Positions 1-12,835 are shown, counted from the first letter of the stretch. The stretch is DNA of 64,000 nt from Cricetomys ansorgei (GCA_026225945.1 JAMJFZ010001816.1:9524501-9588500); one strand, 5' to 3'. The notes: generated by a model not told the origin, from the letters alone. Numbers and translations are program-made.

Positions 1-452
1 TCCACTTCATTTGATATACAATTTCTAGTTCCACCCATTTTTCTCACAAACACAATACTGATATTTTTCTTAGCAGCCAAGGAAAATCCCATTATTTATG
101 TATGCTACATTTTCATAATGTATTTTTCTGTGGATTGAAACTGTTGAAAATTGTTTTTCTATATCTGTGGTAAAATGCTTTGACAAAGCAACTAAAGTTT
201 AGAAATTGTTTTATTTTACCCCACACTCGATGTTCAGTCAATCATGATTCAGTAAGCGGGCTTCAAATGCTGGAAGGAGCTGGCCATGTTGCAGTTGCAA
301 TGAGGAAACAGTGGTATGCACTGCTCAATTTCTGTTCTTCACTGAAACAAGCCAACACGCAGCTGGGGAACAATGTCATACACAGTATATGTGTGGGGTC
401 TTTCCATCTCAGCTTATACAATCAGGATAAAACCCCACAAGGTTGATAAGAT
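1..452. other. Unassigned AT-rich sequence
   Basis: No repeat or exon is recognised. Two overlapping plus-strand open frames of 88 and 65 codons have no recognisable domain and run into the neighbouring LTR, so I do not treat them as genes. Confidence 0.5.
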
Positions 453-1193
453 TGTAGGTTCAGGTTCAAAAGCTTTTATTCTTTGTCTAATTCAGTCACT
501 GGTTCTAGTCCTAGATTCCTGGGATGTTTCAGCCCCCCCAATAAATCTAGTATTAAGCCTCCAAGAATAACTGCTGACTGAGCACTCTTACTAGCTCCAT
601 CTGAATGCTGACTCTTGTCATTCAACTCAGTGTTCTAGTTCAAACTCTTCTCCAAGCTGACAGGTTCAAACTGACCTTCTGAGCCAGTTTACTGTTTCTG
701 CCTGAATTTTTCTGACTGGCAGGTTCTGGATGACTCTGACTGCTTCAGACTAAACTGCTCTACTTCAATTGACTCACTCTTCCCATCTGATACTGACTTC
801 TGCAGAGCTGTGTCTGTGCCTACCTCATACTGCCTGTATAACTCACTGCTGTAACTGACACTAGTAACTGACTCTGCTTTGAGTTGAGAGCCTGCATTTT
901 CTATCATGAGAGGTGGGTGTGTCCTCACTCTGCTAAATCTCCTTCTGATTAGTCATTTTGCCTGTCCTACACTCTGACTCATCTCAGAAGTCACTTCCTG
1001 TGTGACACTGACTCTTGAGCTCTGCTTCTTGTGTCTACTTCCACACTGGTTGTCTCTTAGGAATTAAAGGTATGTGCTAACACTATCTTCTGAATACTGG
1101 GATTAAAGGTGTTTACCAACATTTTTAACATTCGTTCTACATTCATTCTGAACCTATAGTCCCTTCCTAGCTTTCACAGAGATTTCCTCTACA
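453..1193 (-). mobile_element. Solo LTR, class II-like family (copy 1)
   Basis: Read on the minus strand this is a 741-bp LTR that starts TGTAGAGG at 1193 and ends CTACA at 453, giving the canonical TG...CA termini. A polyadenylation signal (AATAAA, plus strand TTTATT at 475-480) lies close to the 3' end. Two units with the core GGAATTAAAGG or GGGATTAAAGG lie 39 nt apart at about 1060-1110 in the U3 part. The middle is rich in degenerate CAGTCTGA words. The same sequence recurs at six other places in the window. The TATA box of the other copies is degraded here. No internal retroviral sequence flanks it, and I could not find a clean target duplication. Confidence 0.75.
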
Positions 1194-3429
1194 GGTATTC
1201 CCTGTGGATATCTTAGGAGATTTTCTGATTCTACATCTTGTCAGTGTGACAATGGACATAAATCATCATTGATATCTAGGCTGGTTACCAAGTGGTGAAT
1301 CCTGAACGGTGAATTTATGCAGGATAACATAAGATCAAAGAGATCTTATAGCTATTATTAACAAAGAAAACTTGTTTTACCTCTAAAAGTTGTTGAATTT
1401 GCAGTAAGAAAGTGAAAGTGACACCAGTAATTGATGGTGCAAACATAGATCACATGGGCCTCTCACACACTGCTAATCTGGGCATTGCAAGTTGCAAATA
1501 TGTGAGAAAACTTAGGCTATTGTTTCCATGAAGTCCTTAAGAAGCTAACTTTGAAGAGGTTTTGTTTAACTTACACATCCACATTTGGTATTGTGTTAAG
1601 TCCATTTCCAAGTATTTCATTGTGTATGTATTCTGCCTCCTCTTCCTCCTAATAACCTGCAATGTTCTGAATAAACAATTGATCTTCAGTAAAAGCTTAC
1701 AGAGGATTTATACAACCACTCTCTCATATTGAGAATATCACAGTTCAAGAATATATTTATTATATTTGTGTTTATAACAAAATACTTCATAAATGCATAT
1801 ATATGTATGTTTTTATATAAATATAGAACATATCCTTTATTTCAACAATGGAAATCACAGACATCACATGAATTAATTCACATAGTTACCTCTCTGTGAA
1901 TATAGTTGAAAGAAAGCGGCAAGGAGACTTGTAAAATATATGTCTCCCTTTGTCTGGATGAACATGGATATTTTGGAAACATTGTAAAAGTCTACTCCTG
2001 ATGTAATCTAAATTCTGTGCCTACTTTTAGAAAACATTTTTATTGATAATTTACATATCCATAACAATTCAACTTTAACATTACCTTCTAACAGTGTTCA
2101 AATAAAGAAGAGTGCTTATACATAGCCAATGTATCTTTTATCAACATAAAGGACACATCTGTAAAATACACTAAAAGATTTAACTGTTTTCTTCTAAAGT
2201 AAAAGTCATATTACTAACTTCTAGCAATATTTGGGGTTTCCTAAGTCCCAAGTTTCTGTTAAAGAGATTATATGTGCAGGCATTCATCTTGGCCCAGATA
2301 TGTTACTTCCATTGGATTTATAGGAAAAGAAATCAGAAAATATGCTGGTTTTCATGTGAATTGTTCTGACAAGGTAATAAAATCTTTTGTTACTGACTCA
2401 GGAGTAAAACATCCTTTAATAGCATCATAAATATGTTACAGTAGGTTATTAGCTGGCAAGTTGAAATTTCACTGCATTCTCAGTTCTTTACACTTACTGG
2501 TTCTGTGGCATTGAACAATGTACTAAATTTTTGGAATCATATAGCAAAGTGCCATGAATGGGTGGCTACAAAAAGTTATGCTTTCATAGATTGGTAAACT
2601 CAAATTATGAACTCAGAGAATCAAGGGGGAAATATTTTATTTGGGATCTTGGGTAGAATTTTTGACATTTTTTTCCTTGCAGGAGTGGTCATTACCATAT
2701 GAATTGTACAGAGCCTATCCAGTGTCTTTTCTTTTAGTGTATGCATATTTATTAAGTCTAAATTTCCATGTTCAGACTCACCTAATACAAAATGTCTGTC
2801 ACAATGAATTCATGTTCAACAATCACATTTCTAAATTATTTTAAATTTAGTAAAGTTGTGGACTCCAGAAAATCATCTGAGGAATAACTCATTTTATGTC
2901 ATTACAGTCAGAAAAGTTGTCAGTACCCAAGGTGTTATTTTAAAATGAATAACTATTGTCATGACCATAGGATTAATAGACTCTTATAAGAAATCATTGA
3001 ATGTATGGTTATATTAGCTGTTATGTTTCTCTTATTATTGTTCTATATACATATGAACACATGTGCAAAAGGGAGACCTTCAATTTTAACAACCTAGAGA
3101 CTTTGAATTTTAAGTGAAAATTTCAGAAAATAGCAAGCTATGGAAGCAGGTAGGCCAAGCTAAATACAGATGCATCTCTCTGTACTACTCCAAACCTAAT
3201 GCCCAAGTCTCATCCCCAGCTCTGTAGCAGATTACGTGCTGTTTGTTCTCCCTTTCTTCCCCCACCCATCGCTCTCTCTCTGAGTCTTGGTTAAGATTCT
3301 GCTTCCTAGAGGAACACTCTGTTTTCCTCTCTCCTGTGCATTCCCTCATCCTTTCCTCAATACTTGTCTATTGGTTATCTTTAATTATCAGCAAAACTAT
3401 CCATTTTTAAATTTATCATACTACAAGAT
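1194..3429. other. Unassigned intergenic sequence
   Basis: AT-rich unique-looking DNA with no recognised repeat family, exon or RNA gene. Short AT dinucleotide runs occur near 1795-1830. A 67-codon frame at 2641-2844 has no recognisable features. Confidence 0.5.
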
Positions 3430-3735
3430 TTTTTAAAATATGTCCTTATGAATCTTTGGATTTCCTCTGTAGCTATTGTTAGGTCTCCCTTTTCAACTTT
3501 TACTTTGCTGGTTTTGACTCGTTTTCTCTGACTTTTAGTTAATTTGGATAAGAGTTTTTCAATCTTATTGATATTCTCAAATTACCAACTCTTTGTTTTA
3601 TTGATTCTTTGCATTGTTATTTTTGTTTCTATGTTATTTATTCCATCCCTGATTTTGGTAATTATTTGCAATCTACATTGTAAATTCTTTATTATGATAT
3701 TTCTTATTTTTGCTCTAGAGTTCCAAGGTAAAACT
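3430..3735 (-). mobile_element. L1 ORF2 fragment (reverse transcriptase region), antisense
   Basis: Read on the minus strand this aligns by eye with the reverse-transcriptase part of rodent L1 ORF2. The recognisable plus-strand words are the stretch at 3460-3480 (ggatttcctctgtagc) and the one around 3598 (tgttttattgattctttgca). Frames are interrupted by several stops and indels. It is an isolated 0.3-kb 5'- and 3'-truncated piece. The overlapping 71-codon plus-strand frame at 3544-3759 is an antisense artefact. Confidence 0.7.
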
Positions 3736-6700
3736 TATCATCTGTCTACTCTGGAATGATGAAATTTGATGCAGGTTACCATTTTACACATTTCAAATAT
3801 GTTATAGGAAAACAAACTCAAAAGTTTCCTCTCTAAATAATATTTTCTTAGATGAAGTTGTGTAAAGAAAATATTTACCTCATATGGATAATATGTTTAT
3901 CAATATTTTGACAATACTGACATTCAAGGTAAATTTATTGAGATGATTTTCTGCAGAAGAACTGGAAAGATATTTTAAGGGATGGATTTAGATAATATAA
4001 ACCAATCATCCACAGAAAAATAAATCAATATTCAATTTCCTAAATAGTATTTATGACTGAGTCAAGTGTCATAATATATTTAATCAATATCCTAAGTAGA
4101 ACATTGTATGGATGTGTCATAGAACTGTGCTCTGACATGAGCAGCAGTGTGAGTTCAGGAAGCAGTGATTCTGGAAGATGCTTATACTATTCTGTAAAGA
4201 CATTGACTGTAATTTGTCCTGTATCACAGGATTCCATGCCAACCACACTTCACACTTGCCAGTGTTTACAGTATTCAGTAAATTACCTACCGTATACATT
4301 TCACAGAGGATGCAATATTATCAGGCTTGCCAAAGAACCTGTAGATCTGAGCTGCCACTTTCAACCCCTCATTCATGCTGTGCAAGCAATCCCTTTACTC
4401 TGAGATAAGGTCTTACCAATCACCTCAGACTGATCTTGAAATCATTCTGTTTCCCAGACCTGCTTGGATTGTATTTCTGCTTCATCCTCCAGGACCAACA
4501 AGCCTCATTCAAAGCTCTAACTTTGCAGTATTATATAGTCAATACTTTCTGTTAGCTGAACCTTCCTCCTTGATCCATAGAAACACCATAAGCATTGCCC
4601 CGTTACTTAACGGTAACCACCCTGTTCTCTGTTCAACTCCCTAAAATAAACTAAGCTTTCAGGCTTCTGAGGCTTCTGTGTATAGCTTTTCTTTATTCTC
4701 ATGGTACCTTCATCAGCTCCATAAGAAGATTTCCATGTCAGTATATATTTCAACTTTTACTTAATGAGACAATATAATGACAATGGAGTTATTTACTTTC
4801 TCAGATTTGAAAGAATGATTATCCAATGATTTTAGCTAAGAAAACTGACTATGGTCCTCAGCTGCACTCAGATACTCTCCTGCTTTGGATCATCTATGGA
4901 TAATACTGAGATAAATAGTGCCCTTTATTAGGAAAATGTGTAAATAATTAAAAGAGCTATAATACACTGTTGACAAATAAATTCAAATGCATTTGCAGAT
5001 AAAAGAAAAGTATCTATATGCATCTGATTTTACGTTATATGAACAAGAAAAACTGGAGAAAAATGACTCTTTTTTGGAAAGAACCATTTGTTTTTAAACC
5101 ATAATCACATGGAGTACCAAGTACCTAAATTGAAATAAGAAACATAGTCTAAATGGTCTTCAGAAGGGTCCAATAATGATTGATAGAATTGGGGATGAAA
5201 GTAGTTCAGGACAAAAGAAATGGGCAGAAGAATTGAAATAATAATTTGATTTAAGAGACTAAAAACTCAACTTGTTTTACTGCAAATAATTATGTAGTTA
5301 GTTCCAAGCAATGAAATTTATAGAGACTAGTCATGTCTTATTTGAATTTCATAGTAAAAATTACACAAAACGATCACCAGAGGCCTACTTAGAAATATTT
5401 TCCTTGAATAATGAAAAACTGCCAACTTAGTACTTAGACTTACATTAGGTGATCACGGTTTATATAATATGTAACCTAATAGTAATCTTTGAGCACTCCA
5501 ACTTAACCCAAGGATAAGTCGGAATCAGTCTGGAATCCATACAATGTTGCCTATGAGAAGTAATATCAAATATAATATATATAGCAAATCAAGTAAGAAA
5601 AACACAATTCCAGATAGATGGAAGCCTAGTTACAGATTTGTCAAAAAAAATATATTGTTGGTATTTCTATAATTGTTTGCATACAATCTTTCAATTATTC
5701 TAACCTGTTTTAATATGTTATATATTTATTTTTAAAGTAAGTCTTTAGACATAATTTTCAAATTAATGGCAGATGAAAATAGCATTTGACTCTTAGAGAA
5801 ATGATGAGGAACTATGATCTGTATTGAAGTTTGGAAATATCTTTTTTTTATTATGTGTTTGAATTGAATAAAATCATCTCTAAAATTAAAACAACCTTGA
5901 ATAATAATCACCTTCTACAAAAATCATATATCACTGCAGCAAATATAAACCCTTTGACCCACTGCTCAATATTCCTCAAAGGATCAAGATGATGCATTTC
6001 CTTCCTGCTGTGTAGAGTGATAAAAGGAACCTCAGAGATGCAGTGGTTTTCAAGTCACTGCAATCACACTAATGATGACTGCACAGTTCAAACATAATTA
6101 TAATCTCTGATTCAGGGAGAAGAGATACAGAGTATCATGGAAACATGAATTCTGATCAAATTTCAAGTTAATTTATATCAGATGAATGCTGGAAATGGTC
6201 CAAAGTTACATCTGAACAATTTGATTTTATATTTATCATACATATGTTTAACAATGGATCTAATTTTCATATTTGCTTTGAGTATTCAAAAGCAATATTG
6301 AATCTCTGAATAAATCTCATTAATCAGTGCCACTTGCAGGAAAAATGTGATATTTGTGTGGGTTGATTCCTGTTCCATCTATTTTCAATTACAAGTTTGG
6401 CAAGTGTGAAAAACTGATGAGATTTAGAAATGATTTGGATTATTGTAACTTAATCAAGTGGAGCCTGCAATGTTGACTGCTCATTTAGAAGTTATTTCTA
6501 TTTTGGAAGAAATAAATATTATTTGCAACACTTAGAATATAAGGGACTAAAATGTTTCACACAATTTTTTCCCATTTCATTCTTAAGGATGCGGAGTTTT
6601 CAGAATGTTGCTGAACCATGCAAAATTACAAAGTATATACTTCTTGAAGTAAAATGTAGTAATATCAATAGCTGTAATAGTTTTAACATAAAAATTTCTC

Positions 6701-6839
6701 CACAAGCTCATGTATTGGGGTTTAAGTTGACAGTGCATGAGCCTATGTGTTTATTTGTATCTCAAGGGATTTAGTAATAAATGAACCCATCTCCTGATTA
6801 TATCAAGATATGGTGGAATCCCTGGAGAAAATAGAAATA
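3736..6839. other. Unassigned intergenic sequence
   Basis: Mostly AT-rich sequence without a recognised family. Several overlapping frames of 60-116 codons at 4053-4644 lie on both strands and look accidental. An AATAAA word at about 4644, followed by CT-rich sequence, resembles the 3' part of an old LTR, but I cannot name it. Confidence 0.45.
4375..4475 (-). repeat. Old 7SL/ID-type SINE fragment, antisense
   Basis: The plus strand carries a degenerate antisense B1-like segment (ataaggtcttaccaatcacc) preceded by a tRNA-like antisense end. This resembles a B4/PB1-type SINE but is highly diverged, so the family call is weak. Confidence 0.3.
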
Positions 6840-7115
6840 AGGAGGTGGGATGCCATTCATGGAAGTACATGCACTGAACAGATGTCTCTTGTTCCAGGAC
6901 ATCTCTCTTCCCTTTTTACTTCCTGTCCACTATAAGATGATCTACTTTGCTGTGAATTCTTACCATGGTAATGTTCTGTCTTACAATATGGTCAGAGTAT
7001 TAGAGCAAGCTGGCCATTTATTGCAGTCTTATAACCATGAGACAAAGAATATCCTTTCTCTTTTAATTTGACTCAGTCAATACTTGTCAAAGCAACAGCA
7101 GGGCTAACTAACCCT
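6840..7115 (+). repeat. Possible MaLR-like LTR 3' part
   Basis: The end of this segment (cttttaatttgactcagtca, then gtcaaagcaacagcagggc and taactaa) has the ordering seen at the 3' ends of rodent MaLR-like LTRs, as in the better copies at 11638-12021 and 14249-14581. The 5' boundary is unclear and divergence is high. Confidence 0.35.
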
Positions 7116-7974
7116 CAGAACAGAAAGTGAATGCAAGGAGAATACCCTTTCCCAAACAGGTCCCTTTCCAATAATAAGGTCCTTGCATTTACCGGAAAGG
7201 TTTGTCTGATTCAGACATTTTGTCATGATTGTGGGCATTGGGATTATATGAAGTTTACCAAAATTTCTTTCTGACATACACACTCATTCTGTACTTGACT
7301 CATTTCACTGAAATTTCCTAGTAAGACAGTGTCCGCTGATTTTTCTTAAAAGTGTTTGAATTGTTGAAAAAATGTGAAGTGGAACAATTGTAATAATAAT
7401 GTATGAAATAAAAATTTAACTTTTATTTCTAAAAGCACATTTCTCTGATGAACCAAAGGTAACAACATATCAGAATTAGTGTTAGTTATGTTAGACAGAG
7501 GTTGTACACATAAAGACACAGACTTGAGGATATGTAGACTGCCCATGTTCCCATCAAGGCTGTCAGCTCTCAGTGTTGCTGCTGTTCTATCCCATAGAAT
7601 ATGATAATGAAAACTCGGAAATATAATAGAAGTGTGGAAAAAGAAAGACAGTCATGTTTTGATGAAGTAAAAAAAATCTTTGCTTTAAATAATATAATAT
7701 AAAATTACTGTGGTTTTTAACTATCAAAATTCTGTCAGCCTACCATACAAACAACTTTCTTTGTTTTTAGAAATAACTTTAAGCACTAAGTATGAATTTG
7801 TATATTATGTGGGACACATTTATCATAATTTCCTATGATCAAAAATAATATTTAATAATTTTAGAAAACAATTTACTATGGTAGATTATAAATTTAGAAA
7901 CCAATTTATTCTTTATTCTAGATATTTTCAGGCTTTTCTTTAAGGGGGATATTAAGTCTTTTTAAAAACTAAAA
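7116..7974. other. Unassigned intergenic sequence
   Basis: No recognised repeat. A 66-codon minus-strand frame at 7346-7546 has no domain signal. Confidence 0.5.
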
Positions 7975-8285
7975 TAGAATTATTTTATTTACCGTTGCTG
8001 TCTCCTCTCTTCTTATTCTTCTATGTCCCACCCTTCCTCTAAAATTCATAGTTTTCTGCATTTAGCTATTGCTATTATATGGACATAAAAATGAATAAAT
8101 ACATAAATTCACCCTATGGGCTACCTTCATTGTTTCCTGCAGTCATGTTTCTAGGGTTGATTATTTGATACTGGATAACCAATCAGGGATCTTGCCTGTG
8201 GAAAATTATTTCTCTATTTCTCAGCAGTCATTATTTGCTTGTCGCTCTTGAAAAGACATGGGGGATTATTCTTTTACATTTACAA
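7975..8285 (-). mobile_element. L1 (Lx-type) 3' end, antisense arm of an inverted copy
   Basis: Plus-strand text runs from a T/A-rich poly(A) remnant through a pyrimidine-rich block at 7998-8042. It then enters the stretch around 8170-8260 (tactggataaccaatcaggg) that typifies the extreme 3' UTR of old rodent L1 read antisense. It abuts a sense-oriented, more 5' segment of the same 3' UTR (8330-9305). Together they form one L1 insertion whose 5' part is inverted. Confidence 0.6.
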
Positions 8286-8329
8286 AAAAATGACATATAA
8301 TACATATGAATATATTTGTATATGTATAA

Positions 8330-9305
8330 TTTAGAGAAGAGATGCCAGTTGAGTGGTAATGCTAATCCACAAAAACAATGGACTACCTATCAAAAGCTCT
8401 ACTATCATCCATGAGAAAGAAACCTCCTCTGGAGGTAAGAGTCAGGATAATCCAAAAGACTCTCAAAATAATATAGGTTCTGGGTGTTTCTCTTGATTGA
8501 CTTAAAGAACTTAAGGGTAACGTCCTATTGCTGAAAACTTAATATATTTCACACATAGGACTTGGAGTAATTGGTGTGGAAGAGACCTTGAACTTATTCC
8601 TAAAAAGTGGCTTATATAGCATCAGAAGGTGCTATGGAAGCTGACAATGGAGAGGGATATTTAGCACCAATATCCAGTTGTAAAGCTTATAAGCTAAAAC
8701 AATGACTAGTCTGGCAATATCGTCACAATGATAAAATTATTGCATTTTATCTTGGTTGTTACTCAAATCTAACAGATTTGGTAAAGGACCCTCTCAACAG
8801 GAGTAAAGTCATGCTACATACCTACCCTGCTACCTGGGACTAGAGAAGTCAGAGACCTGAGAAAAAACCCTAATAACTACTGCCTATTTCGTAAAACAGT
8901 GTAACACCTTACTGTACTCTAAATACATATTCTTATATCCAAATCAATGCAGAACTCATAACTCATTAAAGAATGGTCTGTTTTTTTTTCAGCAACAGGA
9001 GATCATTGCAGTACTCTACAACCTTTCTAAATGCAAAAAATAACTGGCCATGGGGGTCCAACACAAATTGATATATCCACAGCACAACTCTAACACCTAA
9101 GGCTCAGAGAACATTGAAGAAGAGGAAAAGTTGTAAAAGGCAGAAGACCAGGAAGTCTCCTGTGAGATCATGTCTTCTACTACGACAGGGAAGCTACACC
9201 CATAAAATCCCAATAATTCAGCTGTTAAACCAGATCAGCTGACACTACAACATGTTTGGGGTAAAATTCACTGGGTCCCATCCATATATGAACAATAAAG
9301 TAGCA
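8330..9305 (+). mobile_element. L1 (Lx-type) 3' UTR, inverted 5' arm
   Basis: Sense-oriented L1 3' UTR. Recognisable landmarks are aggttctgggtgtttctctt at 8476-8495, gcttatatagcatcagaagg at about 8610, aacacctaaggctcagagaa at about 9090, and the segment near 9160 with aagtctcctgtgagatcatg. Its 3' boundary (near 9280-9305) corresponds to L1 sequence lying immediately next to where the antisense arm begins. That is the signature expected of twin priming. No ORF2 coding sequence is recognised. Confidence 0.6.
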
Positions 9306-9819
9306 ATTTTTATGTCTATATAAAATGTATTGGCAACAAGGGTGGTCACTAATTTTTTTTTTGGTCAAGTAGATATTGAACTCAAGGTCTCAAAAATGTC
9401 AGTGAAGACTTCCATCACTGAGGTATGCCTCCAATTCTACTATTGTAATTTCAGGAAGATTATCATTAAACAATTACTGATGAGCAGTAAGACTTTATTT
9501 CCAAAAGAAAGTAGGTTCTCAGTTAACACTAAAAGCAAAGAGCTAAGCAGGCATATAGATTTTCCAGAAAGAATGGTAAATTTCACTACAATATAATAGA
9601 GTTGTCTATTCAACCTAAAGAAAACCCTGGTTTGGGCTTTGCATTGAAAATTGAGCTAAGAGGAACATCAATCTTTTAAAAAAAATATGTATTAATGTCT
9701 TCAAATGATTGATAGTATTAGTATTGAGCATGAGGGGAAGATAATTCCGAACAGATCAAAGAGAGATTTTTTTTTTAATCCTTAGCATTCAAAACATTTG
9801 TGTGTCAATAAAGTTATGA
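9306..9819. other. Unassigned intergenic sequence
   Basis: AT-rich, with no recognised repeat. The 88-codon frame at 9330-9596 has no similarity I can name. Confidence 0.45.
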
Positions 9820-9960
9820 AAGTTAAAATATATTTTTTCTTTTATTAAAAATAGATTTTTTTCATACCATATATTCTGTTTATAGTTTCCCCTACTCCCA
9901 CTCCTCCTATGATACTTCTGAACATTCTGAACATTCATGATAATTCCTATGTTGAGAATA
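9820..9960 (-). mobile_element. L1 3' end, antisense fragment
   Basis: An A/T tail is followed by the antisense 3' UTR motif tttatagtttcccctactcc (about 9880-9900) and a pyrimidine-rich run, the usual look of a short 5'-truncated rodent L1 in minus orientation. Confidence 0.5.
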
Positions 9961-11555
9961 CATATAGGTATGCTCATCCTTATATAAATGGATTTAATAA
10001 ATTATAGTTTATAAATCAAGTCCAGATTTTGTTGGTCAAAATAGAATAAAAAGTAATTGTAAAAGAGAATATCCCTTGTATCCCAAATTCCTATAGAGAC
10101 ATCTTCATGATTATATGTATTACAAATAATTTGATTTTACATTAGATATAACAATCCAATTTGTGAAAATGAACAAGTTTCTTTAAGCCTCAGATTTTAT
10201 TAAACCTAAAAAATGTGGTATATTTAGTCACTGTGGTTAATAGCAAGAAAAGAAAGTGAGGGTAAGACTGAAAATAATATAGTACTTTGTGCTAAGGTAT
10301 GAATATATCTGCCTTTGTTCATCTTTCTAGTGAATCATTTTAAACCTTTAATAGGTCTAATATTTGGTTTTCATAGTAGGAGGACTGTGAAATTCCAGTT
10401 TTATGCAATTATGTAATTTTACATAATTTACAAATTATACAGTCAAATGTAATAAAACCAGTCTACCCACTTTCCTCAACACTCTGTGCTAGTTTTTGAG
10501 CACTTTGTCTGTGCTGCCTTAGATTGCTTCAAACAGTTGCTAAGTGTGCTCACCTAAATCCTGTTTTTAGAATGAAAAATTGAATTGTCATTTAGTCATT
10601 ACTGTACCACAGAGCACATTTAATTCAGCTCTTGCTCTAAGCCAGGTGCTGAGTAAGTTGCTAGAAGTACAATCCTTCGTAGAGCTATAACTCTGCCTGA
10701 GGAGAGTAAACAGATGAGGTAGACACAAAAGCAAGAAATTAAAACACAGTATTACACATTTTATTGTAAATGGCGAGGAAAGGATCCATTAGGATGCATC
10801 ACAGAAACAGTAACAGTCGTTAACTTCTTGCCATCTTTTATAATGCCCAGCAAATCATGAAGCAATTGGGCTTCACTAAATATCTACTGATAGTCAAATA
10901 TCTTTAATTTTTATTTGATCTGGGGAAGGTGGAGAAATCAGCTTGTATACTTTTCACCTGATGACCATTCCAATGTCAAAACCCTGAAATTTACATACAT
11001 ATGTGTATGAAATGAAACAAGTTCTATGTTACCTTAATCATATTTTGTGTCAGTTGCATACTGTTCAGATGTAGTTGACATATAAAATGGAACAATATAA
11101 AAGGAGATAATAAATGCCAATTCTACTAAAAGGTTTGAATTTTCTAAAAATAAGGATGTATTGTTAGTTAAATACATACAAAGTTTATAAATATTCTTTG
11201 TTTCCTAGTAGAGATAAACCTGGTTTTATTTCATTTTATTTTATTTTATTCAGAAGATGTAATGACATTAATAATTCTATTTATATGGAAATAAACAATT
11301 GAACAATCAATGCCTACACAGCAAGCTAAAAATGTAAGGTTGGTAAGGGGTTTTAAATGTTTTCTACCATAATTATTCAGCTTTTAAAAAGTGGATCTAT
11401 TTTCTTTTATAATGTTTTTAAATCAGAACTTTTAACAGAATCTTATTTGTGAATAGTCATGCAAGAACAAACATTTATTGTCCCTGAAAATATTTTAGTA
11501 AAATTAACATTAATTTTTTTTATTTTTTAAAATTCTATTTTTATTTTTAATTACA
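9961..11555. other. Unassigned intergenic sequence
   Basis: Unique-looking AT-rich DNA. It contains a small palindromic AT segment near 10411-10435 and a five-unit (ATTTT)n run at about 11225-11250. No exon or RNA gene is recognised. Confidence 0.5.
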
Positions 11556-11637
11556 TATTTGTGAAAGTCTGTGTAAATGAGTACTGTGAATCACCAAAGC
11601 CAGAGGGAACACATCTCTTGAAGATGAAGTTGGAGAT
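11556..11637 (-). repeat. B3 SINE, first half (split)
   Basis: Antisense B3 (tRNA-derived SINE). The landmark gccagagggaacacatctct leads to GGAGAT at the breakpoint. The element resumes after the LTR at 12022, so both halves belong to one insertion. Confidence 0.65.
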
Positions 11638-12021
11638 TGTCTTAAGGGTCTATAACTGTGAAAAGACAAAATGACCACAGCAACTCATAAAGGAAAGCAT
11701 TTAATTGAGGCTGCCTTCCAGTTTCAGAGGTTTAGTCCCCAGCAGGGAACATGGCAGGGACCATGGTAGGAAGACATGGTATTAGAGAAAGATTTGAGAG
11801 TTCTGTATCTGAATCAGCAGTGAACAAATGGACACTGGGTCTGGATTGAACTTTTGAAATCTCAAAGCCCAACCAACCCCAGAGATATCCATCCTCGATA
11901 AAGGCCACACCTACTCCAAAGAAACCACACCTCCTAGATTCTCACAAGTAGAGCCACTCCCTAATTACCAAACATTCAAATATATGAGCCTATGGGAGCC
12001 ATTTCTATTCAAGTCACCACA
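11638..12021 (-). mobile_element. MaLR-like solo LTR inside a B3 SINE
   Basis: A 384-bp element with TGT...ACA termini, flanked by a perfect 5-bp duplication GAGAT (11633-11637 and 12022-12026), the size made by ERVL/MaLR integration. It interrupts a B3 SINE, and joining the flanks restores that SINE. The minus-strand reading puts an AATTAAATG word near the 3' end where a polyadenylation signal is expected. Recognisable plus-strand words are ggctgccttccagtttcaga and atatgagcctatgggagcca. The family is common in muroid rodents, but I am not certain of its database name. Confidence 0.75.
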
Positions 12022-12105
12022 GAGATAGTTCACACTAATCTAATTCATGCCCTCTCCAGCAACAGCACATACTCTTAACCTTAGTGCTATCTCCCCAGAA
12101 CTTTA
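12022..12105 (-). repeat. B3 SINE, second half (split)
   Basis: This continues the antisense B3 to its tRNA-like promoter end (ttaaccttagtgctatctcc at about 12077-12096). The GAGAT at its start is the target duplication of the inserted LTR. Confidence 0.65.
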
Positions 12106-12210
12106 TTACTAATCTTTTAAAATAAATATGAATAAACCATACATACTTATTTAAAGTAAGTTAAATTCATCTATATTTTGTATTGTCATTTATTTATACT
12201 AGAAAAATTA

Positions 12211-12237
12211 AGATATATATATATATATATATATATA
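12211..12237. repeat. (AT)n microsatellite
   Basis: Uninterrupted AT dinucleotide run of about 13 units. Confidence 0.95.
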
Positions 12238-12488
12238 ATTAACTGAAGTGAGAGAGCTAAAAGTTTAGAAAATAAAAAGGGAACTGCAAAAACTAAATGA
12301 GACATGAAATGAAATATTTTGACAAAGAAATAACCTTGTTATCCAAACAGAATCTAGAAAATTGTCAACATAAATATTTCAGAAAATATACAATGGCCAA
12401 ATAAAACAAGAAAGAGAAGTCCAAAATATGGAATAAAAGTGCCCAGTGTTCTTACAACTCCATCAAGGAAAACTAGTCCTGTTGGCTA

Positions 12489-12835
12489 TGTAGAGGATTA
12501 GGCCTCTATGAAAGCTAAGAAGGGTTTATATTCCATGAGTCTATGTGAAGGGATCACATTTAGAGAACTTTGTAGTCTAGATGGAATGTAGAAAGAATGT
12601 TGGCATATGCCTTTAATACAAATATTCAGAACATGTGGTAGTCTATGTCTTTAATCCCTAAGACATAAACAGAGTGTGAAAGCAGACTCAGGAAGCAGAG
12701 CTCAGAAAGTGACAGTGTCACACAAGAAGTGAAGACTGAAATGAGTCAGTGAAGGACAGGCAAAGTGACTAATTAGAGGAAGAGTTAGCTGAGTGAGGAC
12801 ACTCCCAACTCTCAGCGTATAAAAGCAAGCTCCCT
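12489..12835 (+). mobile_element. Partial LTR, class II-like family (copy 2, 5' part)
   Basis: Starts TGTAGAGGATTAGG and follows the U3 of the other copies: a B1-like ctttaatccc module at 12650-12660, then the gaagtgaagactgaaatgag block at about 12725. It reaches a good TATA box, TATAAAAG, at 12818-12825. The copy stops about 10 nt later. The rest of R and U5 is missing, so it is 3' truncated. The 83-codon minus-strand frame here is accidental. Confidence 0.7.

Noticed and set aside
4053..4644. Cluster of four overlapping frames of 60-116 codons
   Set aside because: They lie on both strands in different phases, with no shared domain or codon signal.
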